This document shows positions 17,352 through 25,169 of a stretch of 62,722 bases of DNA, piece by piece. This DNA is from SYIM01 sp041182885. GTDB taxonomy: Bacteria > Pseudomonadota > Gammaproteobacteria > Burkholderiales > Burkholderiaceae_E. The number at the start of each line of letters is the position of its first letter. Position 1 is the first letter of the stretch. The notes under the pieces were generated by a model. That model worked only from the letters and a program-made list of their open reading frames with translations, was not told where the DNA came from and made no database searches. A program made the translations under genes and the position numbers. The stretch covers positions 1 to 62,722 of the forward strand of contig JBMSQB010000012.1 of the NCBI GenBank assembly GCA_049423065.1, given 5' to 3'.

Positions 17352-18464
17352 ATGTCCCCCTGGAGTGCTGCCCAACCGGGCGATCGTCTGACAGATGTTG
17401 ATACGCCCGCGCTGCTGCTCGACCTCGACGCCTTCGAGCGCAATCTGCAGCGCATGGCCCATGCGCTTGCAGGCCGTGGTGTGCGGCTGCGTGCCCACGC
17501 CAAAAGTCACAAGACACCCGAGATCGCGCTGCGGCAGGTGGCGCTCGGTGCGGTGGGGATCTGCTGTCAGAAAGTGAGCGAGGCCGCGGTTTTCGTTGAA
17601 GCCGGGGTGCGTGACGTACTGATCACCAACGAGGTGGTGGGCGCCGCCAAACTCGAACGTCTGGTTGCGCTTGCATCGCGGGCGCGAATCGGTGTGCTGG
17701 CTGATGCCGCGGCCCCGGTGCGCGATCTTGCCCGGATTGCAGCGTCTGCCGGAGCGGTGATCGACGTCTATGTGGAAGTGGATGTGGGACGGCGTTGCGG
17801 CGTTCCGCCGGGCGAACCCGCAGCCGAACTTGCAGCCCTGATCGCGGGTTTCGCATCGCTTCGATTTGCCGGTCTTCATGTGTACCACGGTCCGGCGCAG
17901 CACAAGCGGAGCGCGGCCGAGCGCAGCGCGGCCATCGGTTTTGCAACGGACTGCGCCAGGGTGAGCCGCGATGCGGTGATCGCGCGCGGCCTTGCGTGCG
18001 AGACCATTACGGGGGCGGGCACCGGCACCTTTCTGCTCGAGCGCGATTCAGGCATCTACAACGAAGTGCAGGCGGGCTCCTACGTGTTCATGGACCGCGA
18101 CTACGCTGACAACCAGCCCGCGCCCGATGACCTGGGTTTTGAACACGCGCTCTTCGTGAGAACCACGGTCATGAGTCGCCCGAGCAGCGCGCGTGCGATC
18201 GTGGATGCGGGTCTCAAGGCCTCGAGCGTTGACAGCGGGATGCCTGGGATCTGGAACCATCCTGGTTGGCGCTACCTGAAGGCCTCCGATGAACACGGCG
18301 TGATTGAATGCACCGAGGCGAGCCCACCCGGTCTGGGTGAAGCCCTGATGCTGATTCCCGGTCACTGCGATCCCACCGTCAATCTGTACGACGAGATCAT
18401 CTGCTTCCGCGGCGATCGCGTGGAAGCCGTGTGGCCGGTGGCCGCGCGCGGTGCGCTTCTTTGA
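17352..18464 (+). CDS. PLP-dependent D-hydroxyamino-acid aldolase (DSD1/D-threonine aldolase family, 3-hydroxyaspartate-aldolase-like)
   Basis: A 370-residue fold-type III enzyme: an N-terminal alanine-racemase-like barrel with the PLP lysine in His-Ala-Lys-Ser-His-Lys near residue 51, and a C-terminal beta domain with the metal site. D-threonine aldolases and D-serine dehydratases usually have His-X-Cys there. This protein has Gly-His-Cys-Asp-Pro-Thr at residues 337-342, i.e. His338-X-Asp340, the pattern known for D-3-hydroxyaspartate (beta-hydroxyaspartate) aldolases. It would cleave a 3-hydroxy amino acid to glycine plus an aldehyde or oxo acid. The start ATG 17352 has AAGGA 5 bases upstream. 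It sits 10 bases before the D-aminoacylase gene in one operon. Confidence 0.85.
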   Translation: MSPWSAAQPGDRLTDVDTPALLLDLDAFERNLQRMAHALAGRGVRLRAHAKSHKTPEIALRQVALGAVGICCQKVSEAAVFVEAGVRDVLITNEVVGAAKLERLVALASRARIGVLADAAAPVRDLARIAASAGAVIDVYVEVDVGRRCGVPPGEPAAELAALIAGFASLRFAGLHVYHGPAQHKRSAAERSAAIGFATDCARVSRDAVIARGLACETITGAGTGTFLLERDSGIYNEVQAGSYVFMDRDYADNQPAPDDLGFEHALFVRTTVMSRPSSARAIVDAGLKASSVDSGMPGIWNHPGWRYLKASDEHGVIECTEASPPGLGEALMLIPGHCDPTVNLYDEIICFRGDRVEAVWPVAARGALL

Positions 18465-18474
18465 GGACGCTTCC

Positions 18475-19926
18475 ATGTCTGCCCATTTCGATCTGTTGAT
18501 TCGCAACGCCCAGGTGATCGATGGCACGGGTGCGCCGCGGTTTTCCGCCGATATCGGTGTACGCGCTGACCGTATCGAACGGGTGGGTGATCTGGCCGGC
18601 GCCTCTGGGGCGACCGAGATCGATCTGGACGGGCGCGTGGCAGCGCCTGGCTTCATCGATGTTCACACGCATGATGACCGGCTGCTGCTGTCCGATCGAA
18701 GCATGGCGCCCAAGGTGAGCCAGGGGGTCACCACTGTCGTGGCGGGTAACTGCGGGATTTCGCTTGCACCATTGCCGGTGCCGTTTTCGCAAGGCGTCAC
18801 GCCGCCCCTGAACCTTCTGGACGATGCCGGCGGCTGGTTCCGGTTTCGCAACTTCGCGGCCTATGTGCAGGCGCTTCAGGCTGCGCCAGCCGCCACCAAC
18901 TGCGCGCTTCTCGTGGGGCACACCACGCTGCGGCTCGCAACCATGACGCGCACCGACCGACCCGCCGACTCTGCCGAGATCACCGCCATGCGCGCGCTCG
19001 TGGACGAGTCGCTGGCGGCGGGCGCGATCGGCGTGTCGACGGGCCTCTTTTACGAACCTGCGATCAGCGCGCCCGCGGAAGAGGTGATCGAGATCTGCCG
19101 CCCGCTCTCCCGGCATCGCGGCATTTATTGCACGCATATGCGCTGTGAAGGAGACCGGATCACCGATTCACTGGAAGAAACCTTCCGCGTGGGGCGCGAA
19201 CTCGATATTCCTGTCGTGATTTCGCATCACAAGCTGATTGGCCGCGCCAATTACGGCCGCTCCGCCGAGACGCTGGCCATCATCGAGCGCGCCATGTCCC
19301 GCCAGACGGTTTGCCTTGACTGCTATCCGTACGCTGCGGGCTCGACCATTCTGTCGGCCGACCGCGCGGCCACCTCCGAGCGCGTACTGGTCACCTGGTC
19401 GCGCGGCATGCCGGAGCACGCGGGCCGCGAGCTGGCCGCGATCGCGGCTGAACTGGGCGTGTCACAGGATGAAGCAATCGCCCGGTTGCTGCCGGCAGGC
19501 GCCATCTATTTCCGGATGCACGAGGATGACGTCAAGCGCATTCTCGCTTTCGAACCCACGATGATCGGCTCCGACGGCCTGCCGCATGACGATGCGCCGC
19601 ATCCCCGCCTCTGGGGAACCTTCCCGCGTGTGCTTGGGCACTATGCGCGCGGGCTGGGCCTGTTTTCCCTCGAGCGCGCCATCCACAAGATGACAGCGCT
19701 CAGCGCCCGAAATTTCGGCCTGGTCGATCGGGGTGTGATCGCCGAGGGCGCGTATGCCGACCTGGCGCTCTTCGATCCCGACAGGATTGATGCCGGGTCG
19801 ACCTATGAGCACCCTCTCGAGCGTGCCCAGGGTATCGATACGGTCGTGGTGAACGGCACGATCGTCTGGCGCGAGGGGCGAGCCGCCAATGAATATCCCG
19901 GACGCGTGCTGCGACGCATGTCCTGA
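18475..19926 (+). CDS. N-acyl-D-amino-acid deacylase (D-aminoacylase), amidohydrolase superfamily
   Basis: A 483-residue zinc hydrolase that removes acyl groups from N-acyl-D-amino acids. Visible metal or catalytic elements are His-Thr-His after Gly-Phe-Ile-Asp-Val, a Cys in Gly-Asn-Cys-Gly, His in Cys-Thr-His-Met-Arg, His-His-Lys in the middle, and Asp in Gly-Ser-Asp-Gly-Leu-Pro-His. The N- and C-terminal strands form the small beta-barrel domain. The length is normal. ATG 18475 was preferred to the GTG-type start 24 bases upstream because a GAGGA lies before it. With the aldolase and the Bug gene it suggests a route for D-amino-acid derivatives. Confidence 0.9.
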   Translation: MSAHFDLLIRNAQVIDGTGAPRFSADIGVRADRIERVGDLAGASGATEIDLDGRVAAPGFIDVHTHDDRLLLSDRSMAPKVSQGVTTVVAGNCGISLAPLPVPFSQGVTPPLNLLDDAGGWFRFRNFAAYVQALQAAPAATNCALLVGHTTLRLATMTRTDRPADSAEITAMRALVDESLAAGAIGVSTGLFYEPAISAPAEEVIEICRPLSRHRGIYCTHMRCEGDRITDSLEETFRVGRELDIPVVISHHKLIGRANYGRSAETLAIIERAMSRQTVCLDCYPYAAGSTILSADRAATSERVLVTWSRGMPEHAGRELAAIAAELGVSQDEAIARLLPAGAIYFRMHEDDVKRILAFEPTMIGSDGLPHDDAPHPRLWGTFPRVLGHYARGLGLFSLERAIHKMTALSARNFGLVDRGVIAEGAYADLALFDPDRIDAGSTYEHPLERAQGIDTVVVNGTIVWREGRAANEYPGRVLRRMS

Positions 19927-19958
19927 TGTCGCGTGATCAACCGAAGGAAGCCTGAACC

Positions 19959-20972
19959 ATGACTCACCTTTTTGCCAGTCAACGACGAACGCTCATGATG
20001 GTTGCTGCCGCCTCGGCGGCCGGTGCGGTACTGCCCTGGCGGCAGGCGGCGGCGCAGACAGGCGCTCCCGTCGCGCAGGCGAGCTTTCCGTCGCGTCCGC
20101 TCAGACTCCTGGTCGGGTTTTCGGCCGGGGGCGGTGCCGATGCGATCGCGCGCAACGTGGCGGGGCGGCTTGCCACACAGCTCGGTCAGAACGTGGTGGT
20201 GGAGAACCGCCCAGGCGCAAGCAGCACCATTGCTGCCGGGGTGCTGGCCGAGGCGCCCGCCGACGGGTACACGCTGATGCTCGCGGACTCATCGCTTCTG
20301 ATTGCTGCCCGGACGATGCAGAAAGCGGGTCTGGATGCCCGCACCAGTTTTTCCGCGGTGGGTGCGGTGGCCACTGCGCCGCTCGCGATCGCGGTTCGCG
20401 CCGATTCGCCGCTTCGATCGCTGGAAGATATGGCGGCAGCCGCCAGGCGTGGCGAGACGCTCGGCTATGCCACATCGGGCATCGGAACCGTCCATCATCT
20501 TGCGATGGAACTGCTCCAGGCGAGAGCCTCGATCCGACTGAACCATGTGCCATACCGGGGGGCTGCGCAAATTGTTCCCGATCTTCTGGGCGGCCAGATT
20601 CCCCTGGCAGTCCTGAGTGCGGCCGCGGCGCTCGGTCATGTGAAGGCGGGTCGCATGCGGGTGCTGGGGCTCACCAGCCCCGAGCCGTTTGCGGGCGCTG
20701 AAGACTGGCGACGCGTGGCCGACTGGTTGCCCGGTTTCGATGCCTCGCCGCGGCTCTTCGTGCTGGCGCCTGCGGGCACCCCTGCGACGGTGCTCGCAAG
20801 GCTTGAGCACGAGGTGACGTCTGCGATCGGTGACCCCGAGGTCAGCCAGGGGCTCAGCAAACAGGGTGCGGTGGCACGGCAGCGGGGCGCCGCCGCACTG
20901 GCCCGCGATATTGCCGAGGAGCTCGAGCGCTGGGACAAACTGGTGCGCGATGCGGGAATTGTGCTGGGCTGA
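19959..20972 (+). CDS. Bug/TctC-family periplasmic solute-binding protein
   Basis: A 337-residue exported binding protein. The leader contains a twin-Arg pair followed by a hydrophobic stretch ending at Ala-Ala-Ala-Gln, so Tat or Sec export is possible. The family signature Phe-Pro-Ser-Arg-Pro-Leu-Arg and Gly-Phe-Ser-Ala-Gly-Gly-Gly follows. The start ATG 19959 has GAAGGAAG 8 bases upstream. It lies 32 bases after the deacylase gene, so it likely binds a substrate of the D-aminoacylase/aldolase pair. Confidence 0.92.
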   Translation: MTHLFASQRRTLMMVAAASAAGAVLPWRQAAAQTGAPVAQASFPSRPLRLLVGFSAGGGADAIARNVAGRLATQLGQNVVVENRPGASSTIAAGVLAEAPADGYTLMLADSSLLIAARTMQKAGLDARTSFSAVGAVATAPLAIAVRADSPLRSLEDMAAAARRGETLGYATSGIGTVHHLAMELLQARASIRLNHVPYRGAAQIVPDLLGGQIPLAVLSAAAALGHVKAGRMRVLGLTSPEPFAGAEDWRRVADWLPGFDASPRLFVLAPAGTPATVLARLEHEVTSAIGDPEVSQGLSKQGAVARQRGAAALARDIAEELERWDKLVRDAGIVLG

Positions 20973-20973
20973 A

Positions 20974-20990
20974 GGCCGCGTGATGCGGCC
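20974..20990. terminator. Possible hairpin between convergent genes
   Basis: GGCCGC at 20974-20979 pairs with GCGGCC at 20985-20990 across a 5-base loop. It lies just after the Bug stop codon and before the end of the convergent small membrane protein gene. There is no T-run, so termination is only a possibility. Confidence 0.4.
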
Positions 20991-21011
20991 GTCCTGCGCA
21001 TGTGCGGCTGA

Positions 21012-21500
21012 TCAGCCTGCCGGATCCGGCTCAAACGTCTTGCGGTAGCCGGCGATCACCTCAAGTGCCGCACGATTGAAGAGCCAGCGGGTCAGCATTT
21101 GTTGTGACTGCCCCCACGCCGCATCGGCACCCAGATATTTTGCGGCCGACACCCGGGCGTCGACACTCGCCTCTGCGTTGGTGGCCACTTCGGCGAAATA
21201 GTCCTGTGCCAGGTCATAGTGCTCGTCAGGGCAGGGGTAGCCCTTGTCTGCAAGTTCCTGGGCGATTTGCCGCACCACCAGCGCGCGTTCATTGAAGAAG
21301 TAATTGAAGACGTAGTAGAGGCCTGCCTTCAGGCGAAACAGCCACGGCACGAACCAGAGCGCCAGCACAACGGTGGGGAGCTTCCAGAACGACTCCGGGT
21401 CGTCGATGAGAAGAACAATGCACCAGCCGAGGATGATGTCGAAGGCGAGCGCAAGCGAGGCATTGCGCCAGTGCACGGGTACGCTGTTGGGTTTGCTCAT
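21012..21500 (-). CDS. Hypothetical small membrane protein
   Basis: A 162-residue protein of unrecognised family. The N-terminal third holds two hydrophobic helices (about residues 14-32 and 41-56, with Trp-rich boundaries), followed by an alpha-helical, charged C-terminal two thirds that probably faces the cytoplasm. It starts at ATG 21500, sharing one base with the stop of the amidohydrolase (TGATG), so the two are co-translated. No function can be assigned. Confidence 0.72.
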   Translation of the reverse strand: MSKPNSVPVHWRNASLALAFDIILGWCIVLLIDDPESFWKLPTVVLALWFVPWLFRLKAGLYYVFNYFFNERALVVRQIAQELADKGYPCPDEHYDLAQDYFAEVATNAEASVDARVSAAKYLGADAAWGQSQQMLTRWLFNRAALEVIAGYRKTFEPDPAG

Positions 21501-22369
21501 CAGACGGCTCCCAGGCCCAGGAGCCGTACGGCGTTGCCTTTCAGAATGCCGGGCATCACCTCGGGCTTGAATCCCGCCACCTCGGCATCTTTCATCCAGC
21601 GCTCGGGCGTGATGAGCGGAAAGTCGCTGCCGAACAGCACGCGGTCTTTCAGCAGCGAGTTGGCATATTGAATGAGCTGCTTGGGAAAATATTTCGGGCT
21701 CCAGCCCGAGAGGTCGATCCATACGTTGGGCTTGTGCATGGCCACGCTCAGCGCCTCGTCCTGCCAGGGCCAGCTGGGGTGGGCCATCACGATCTGCATG
21801 TCGGGGAAATCGATGGCGACCTCATCCAGATGCATGGGGTTGCTGAGCGCAAGCCGCAGCCCGCCGCCGCAGCGCATGCCGCTGCCGATGCCGCTGTGGC
21901 CCGTATGAAAGATGGCGGGCAGGCCATGCGCATTGATGACTTCATAGATCGGCCAGGCCATGCGGTCGTAGGGATGAAAGCCCTGAACAGTGGGGTGAAA
22001 CTTGAAGCCCCTGACGCCCTCTTCGCGGATCAGCCGCTCGGCCTCGCGTGCGCCCATCTTTCCCTTGTGTGGATCGATGCTCGCAAAGGCGATCATCATG
22101 TCGGCGTTCGCGCGCGCGGCTTCGGCGATTTCCTCGTTCGGAATGCGGCGACGGCCCAGTTGCGATTCGCTGTCAACGGTGAACATCACCAGGCCGATCT
22201 TGCGTTCACGGTAGTAGGCCACGGTTTCAGCGATGGTGGGGCGGCGCGTGCTGCCGAAATATTTGTCGGCCGCCCGGTCGTATTCCTCGCCATAGGCGTC
22301 AAAGGGGTTGCGGCAGCTCACCTCGGCGTGGGTGTGGATGTCGATTGCAACAAGGTCGGCGTGGTTCAT
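21500..22369 (-). CDS. ACMSD-type amidohydrolase (amidohydrolase 2 family)
   Basis: A 289-residue TIM-barrel metal hydrolase or decarboxylase of the amidohydrolase-related family. Metal ligands are seen in Ile-His-Thr-His (residues 11-14), Lys-Phe-His-Pro, Phe-His-Thr-Gly-His, Ala-His-Pro and Gly-Ser-Asp-Phe-Pro. Family members hydrolyse or decarboxylate aromatic and lactone acids, such as 2-amino-3-carboxymuconate semialdehyde or gamma-resorcylate. The substrate is not evident. It is divergent from the vapBC promoter region and is followed by a co-translated membrane protein. Confidence 0.87.
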   Translation of the reverse strand: MNHADLVAIDIHTHAEVSCRNPFDAYGEEYDRAADKYFGSTRRPTIAETVAYYRERKIGLVMFTVDSESQLGRRRIPNEEIAEAARANADMMIAFASIDPHKGKMGAREAERLIREEGVRGFKFHPTVQGFHPYDRMAWPIYEVINAHGLPAIFHTGHSGIGSGMRCGGGLRLALSNPMHLDEVAIDFPDMQIVMAHPSWPWQDEALSVAMHKPNVWIDLSGWSPKYFPKQLIQYANSLLKDRVLFGSDFPLITPERWMKDAEVAGFKPEVMPGILKGNAVRLLGLGAV

Positions 22370-22412
22370 TGTGGCGGGCAGTCAATGGGACAAACCGGCA
22401 TGGTAATGCCGC

Positions 22413-22467
22413 TTGCTCATGATGCAGCGATAAGTACAATACACATATTTTCTACAATTCATACACA
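22413..22467 (+). promoter_or_regulatory. Candidate vapBC promoter and operator
   Basis: TTGCTC at 22413-22418 and TACAAT at 22435-22440 are spaced by 16 bases. An AT-rich imperfect direct repeat follows: TACAATACACATA at 22435-22447 and TACAATTCATACACA at 22453-22467, abutting the vapB start. The repeats are AT-rich against a GC-rich background and are placed where VapB-VapC complexes usually autorepress. Binding is inferred. Confidence 0.5.
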
Positions 22468-22761
22468 ATGCGCACAAACATCGATATCGACGATGCACTC
22501 ATGCAGCAGGCGCTCGCGGCGGGCCCCTTCCAGACCAAGCGGGAGGCCGTTGAAGCGGGCCTGCGGCTGCTCGCCCGCCAGGCGCACTACCGCGAAGTGC
22601 TGAAGTGGCGCGGCAAGCTGCCTTGGGAGGGGGGGGATGTGCCGAGCTGGGATCCCCGGCCGGGCGGTGGTGTGCCCGCGGCCACGCGGACTGTCGTGCA
22701 GGCGCCCGACCCCGTGCCGGTATCGGCATCCCGCGCTGGGGTGCGTCGTGCTCGTCGCTGA
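22468..22761 (+). CDS. vapB: VapB-family antitoxin, altered C-terminus
   Basis: A 97-residue antitoxin. The first 53 residues are a typical VapB DNA-binding and dimerisation region (Met-Arg-Thr-Asn-Ile-Asp-Ile-Asp-Asp, then Lys-Arg-Glu-Ala-Val-Glu and Gly-Leu-Arg-Leu-Leu). Near the usual Gly-Lys-X-X-Trp-Glu-Gly the frame crosses a run of eight G residues (22629-22636), and about 43 Pro/Ala/Arg-rich residues follow instead of the short acidic end usual in the family. Either this strain has an extended tail or the G-run shifts the frame. The stop overlaps the vapC start by 14 bases. It should neutralise VapC and repress the operon. Confidence 0.75.
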   Translation: MRTNIDIDDALMQQALAAGPFQTKREAVEAGLRLLARQAHYREVLKWRGKLPWEGGDVPSWDPRPGGGVPAATRTVVQAPDPVPVSASRAGVRRARR

Positions 22762-23185
22762 TTCCAGCGTCTGGATTGATTTTTTCAGCGGCACGCAGTC
22801 GTCCGCCGCCGACCAGCTCGCCAGGCTGTTGCAGGCGGGCGAGTGGCGCATCGTCGTCCCCGATCTGGTCATGTTCGAAGTCTTGCGCGGGTTTCGCCTG
22901 GAAGGCGATGCCCGCCGGGCCCATGCATTGATGGCCGGTTTTGATATCGAATCCACCGGTGGGCCGGCGCTCGCGCTCGCTGCCGCCCAGCACTACCGCG
23001 CACTGCGCACGGCGGGGCACACCGTTCGCAGCGTGCATGATGTTCTCCTTGCCACGTTCTGCATCGACCGCGACTACGCGTTGCTGCACAACGATGGCGA
23101 TTTTCTTGCCTTCGAAGCGCTGCGCGGTCTGAAGGGCTGGTCCGCGCACGCAGCGCCCACCAACGAATCCTGGAGCAGTCCATGA
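22748..23185 (+). CDS. vapC: VapC-family PIN-domain ribonuclease toxin
   Basis: A 145-residue PIN-domain endoribonuclease. Acidic metal ligands are visible: Asp5 (Val-Ala-Asp-Ser-Ser), Glu44 (Phe-Glu-Val-Leu-Arg-Gly), Asp98 (Val-His-Asp-Val-Leu) and Asp116/Asp118 (Asn-Asp-Gly-Asp-Phe). GTG 22748 gives the canonical N-terminus; an upstream ATG 22637 in this frame, directly after the G8 run, would add 37 non-typical residues. The stop overlaps the ATG of the feruloyl-CoA synthase gene (ATGA), coupling the toxin to the catabolic operon downstream. Confidence 0.85.
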   Translation: MLVADSSVWIDFFSGTQSSAADQLARLLQAGEWRIVVPDLVMFEVLRGFRLEGDARRAHALMAGFDIESTGGPALALAAAQHYRALRTAGHTVRSVHDVLLATFCIDRDYALLHNDGDFLAFEALRGLKGWSAHAAPTNESWSSP

Positions 23186-25089
23186 CCCGTGCACCCTTTC
23201 GGCCCCTGCGGTTTGGCATCACGCGCGTCAGCCTGCGCGAGGGCGCGCCCGGGGTTCGTTATGTGCAGGCCGACGCTGCCCTCACCGCGTATCCCTCCCG
23301 CATCACCGACCGTTTCGCGCACTGGGCGAACACCACGCCCGACCGGCCTTTTCTCGCGCGCCGGATGAGGCTTGAGGGGGGCGGTACGGGTGACTGGCAA
23401 ATCCTCAGTTTCGGGCAGGCGTGGGCCCATGCGCGATCCATGGCGCAGGCCCTCATCGATCGCGGGCTGAGTGTCGAGCGGCCGGTGGTGATCCTGTCCG
23501 AGAACAGTCTTGAGCACGCGCTCATGTCGCTTGGTTGCGTGCTGGCGGGCGTTCCGTTTGCGCCGGTATCGCCTGCCTATTCGCTCGTCAGCCGGGATTT
23601 TGAAAAGCTCCGGCACGTGCTCGCGGTCACCACCCCGGGGCTGGTGTTTGCTTCGGACGACCGCTATGCAGACGCCATCGCCGCAACGGTCGGGCTGGAT
23701 GTCGAGGTGGTCATGGGGGAAGGCCTGGAGGGCCTGCCCGGTGGTGTGGGCCGGGCGGCGTCCGATGTGGGCGCCGCACCCGTGCGCATCGCGCGTCCGG
23801 TCACGTCGCTTGCTGCGCTCCTGAAAACCACCGCCACCTCAGCGGTCGATCGGGCCATCGCCGCCACTGGCCCCGACACGATCGTCAAGTTCCTCTTCAC
23901 CAGCGGCTCGACCAAGCTGCCCAAGGCCGTCATCAACACGCAGCGGATGTGGTGCGCGAACCAGCAGCAGATGGCCATGTCGATGCCGGTGCTGGCCGAA
24001 GCGCCCCCGGTATTGGTCGACTGGCTGCCCTGGAATCACACCTTCGGCGGCAATCACAATTTCGGCATGGTGCTGTTCCACGGCGGCACGCTCTACATCG
24101 ACGACGGCAAGCCCACGCCCGCCCTCATGCCTGAAACGCTGCGCAACCTGCGCGAAGTGTCGCCCACGGTGTATTTCAACGTGCCCACCGGTTTCGAAGC
24201 GATCGCCCGCGCCATGCAGACCGATGATGTGCTTCGCCGATCGCTCCTGTCGCGGGTGCGCATGTTCTTCTACTCGGGTGCGGCGCTGGCCCAACCCATC
24301 TGGGACAGCCTCTGGGATTCCCAGGAGCGAGAGATCGGCGAACGCATCGTGATGGGCACCGGGCTCGGCATGACCGAGAGCGCGCCGTTTGCGGTGTTCA
24401 TCACCAATCCGGAGGTGCGCGCAGGCGACATTGGTGTGCCCGCCGCCGGGCTCGAACTGAAACTGGTCGATATCGATGGCAAGACCGAGGTGCGCTATCG
24501 CGGGCCCAATGTCACCCCCGGTTATTGGCGGGCCCCGGGGCAGACAGCCGAGTCGTTCGATGAAGAGGGCTTCTTCCGAACCGGTGATGCGGTGCTCTGG
24601 ATCAACCCTGACAACCCGCATCTGGGGCTGCGCTTTGATGGCCGCATCGCTGAAGACTTCAAGCTCGCCACTGGCACCTTCGTGAGCGTCGGGCCGCTGC
24701 GGGCGCGGATCATCGCAGCGGGCGCTCCCCATGTACAGGATGCCGTCATCACCGGACTCAACCAGAACGAGGTGGGGGCGCTTATTTTTCCGGCGCCCAC
24801 CGTCCGTGCGCTGGCTGGTCTCGCACCCGACGCTTCCCTGGCCGAGGTGCTGGCAGCGGCGCCGGTACGTGCGCATTTCCAGGCTGTTCTGGACACGCTC
24901 GCGCGCTCTGCCACGGGCAGCGCGAGCCGTGTGGCGCGCCTCGCCCTGCTTGCCGAGCCGCCCTCGCTCGATCTGGGCGAGGTTACCGACAAGGGCTCAA
25001 TCAACCAGCGGGCTGTGCTCCGGCATCGGTCGGCACTGGTCGACGCGCTTCACGAAGGCAGTCTGCCCGGGCTCTTCCTTCCACGTTGA
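23182..25089 (+). CDS. fcs: Feruloyl-CoA synthase-like aryl acid:CoA ligase
   Basis: A 635-residue ATP-dependent acyl-adenylating enzyme. Motifs include the P-loop Thr-Ser-Gly-Ser-Thr-Lys-Leu-Pro-Lys-Ala near residue 240, Gly-Thr-Gly-Leu-Gly-Met-Thr-Glu near 392, Phe-Arg-Thr-Gly-Asp near 470, and a C-terminal Lys in Thr-Asp-Lys-Gly-Ser-Ile-Asn-Gln. Length and the Trp-Leu-Pro-Trp-Asn-His-Thr-Phe-Gly-Gly-Asn motif match the feruloyl-CoA synthase family, which activates ferulate and related hydroxycinnamates. The enoyl-CoA hydratase/aldolase partner is not in the window. The start overlaps vapC. The family is confident; the exact acid is inferred. Confidence 0.83.
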   Translation: MTRAPFRPLRFGITRVSLREGAPGVRYVQADAALTAYPSRITDRFAHWANTTPDRPFLARRMRLEGGGTGDWQILSFGQAWAHARSMAQALIDRGLSVERPVVILSENSLEHALMSLGCVLAGVPFAPVSPAYSLVSRDFEKLRHVLAVTTPGLVFASDDRYADAIAATVGLDVEVVMGEGLEGLPGGVGRAASDVGAAPVRIARPVTSLAALLKTTATSAVDRAIAATGPDTIVKFLFTSGSTKLPKAVINTQRMWCANQQQMAMSMPVLAEAPPVLVDWLPWNHTFGGNHNFGMVLFHGGTLYIDDGKPTPALMPETLRNLREVSPTVYFNVPTGFEAIARAMQTDDVLRRSLLSRVRMFFYSGAALAQPIWDSLWDSQEREIGERIVMGTGLGMTESAPFAVFITNPEVRAGDIGVPAAGLELKLVDIDGKTEVRYRGPNVTPGYWRAPGQTAESFDEEGFFRTGDAVLWINPDNPHLGLRFDGRIAEDFKLATGTFVSVGPLRARIIAAGAPHVQDAVITGLNQNEVGALIFPAPTVRALAGLAPDASLAEVLAAAPVRAHFQAVLDTLARSATGSASRVARLALLAEPPSLDLGEVTDKGSINQRAVLRHRSALVDALHEGSLPGLFLPR

Positions 25090-25169
25090 GTCCTCTGCCA
25101 CAATAGCGGGGCTGGCGGCGCGTGGTGGGTGCCCCGCGCGCTGGTCAAAAAATATTCAGGGAGATCACC

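Noticed and set aside
22637..22747. N-terminal extension of VapC from ATG 22637
   Set aside because: The extra 37 residues do not resemble PIN domains, and GTG 22748 gives the canonical start. Kept only as a possible frameshift product.
25105..25134. GCGGGGC/GCCCCGC stem after the feruloyl-CoA synthase as terminator
   Set aside because: The loop is about 18 bases and no T-run follows; the downstream Bug gene is close and likely co-transcribed.
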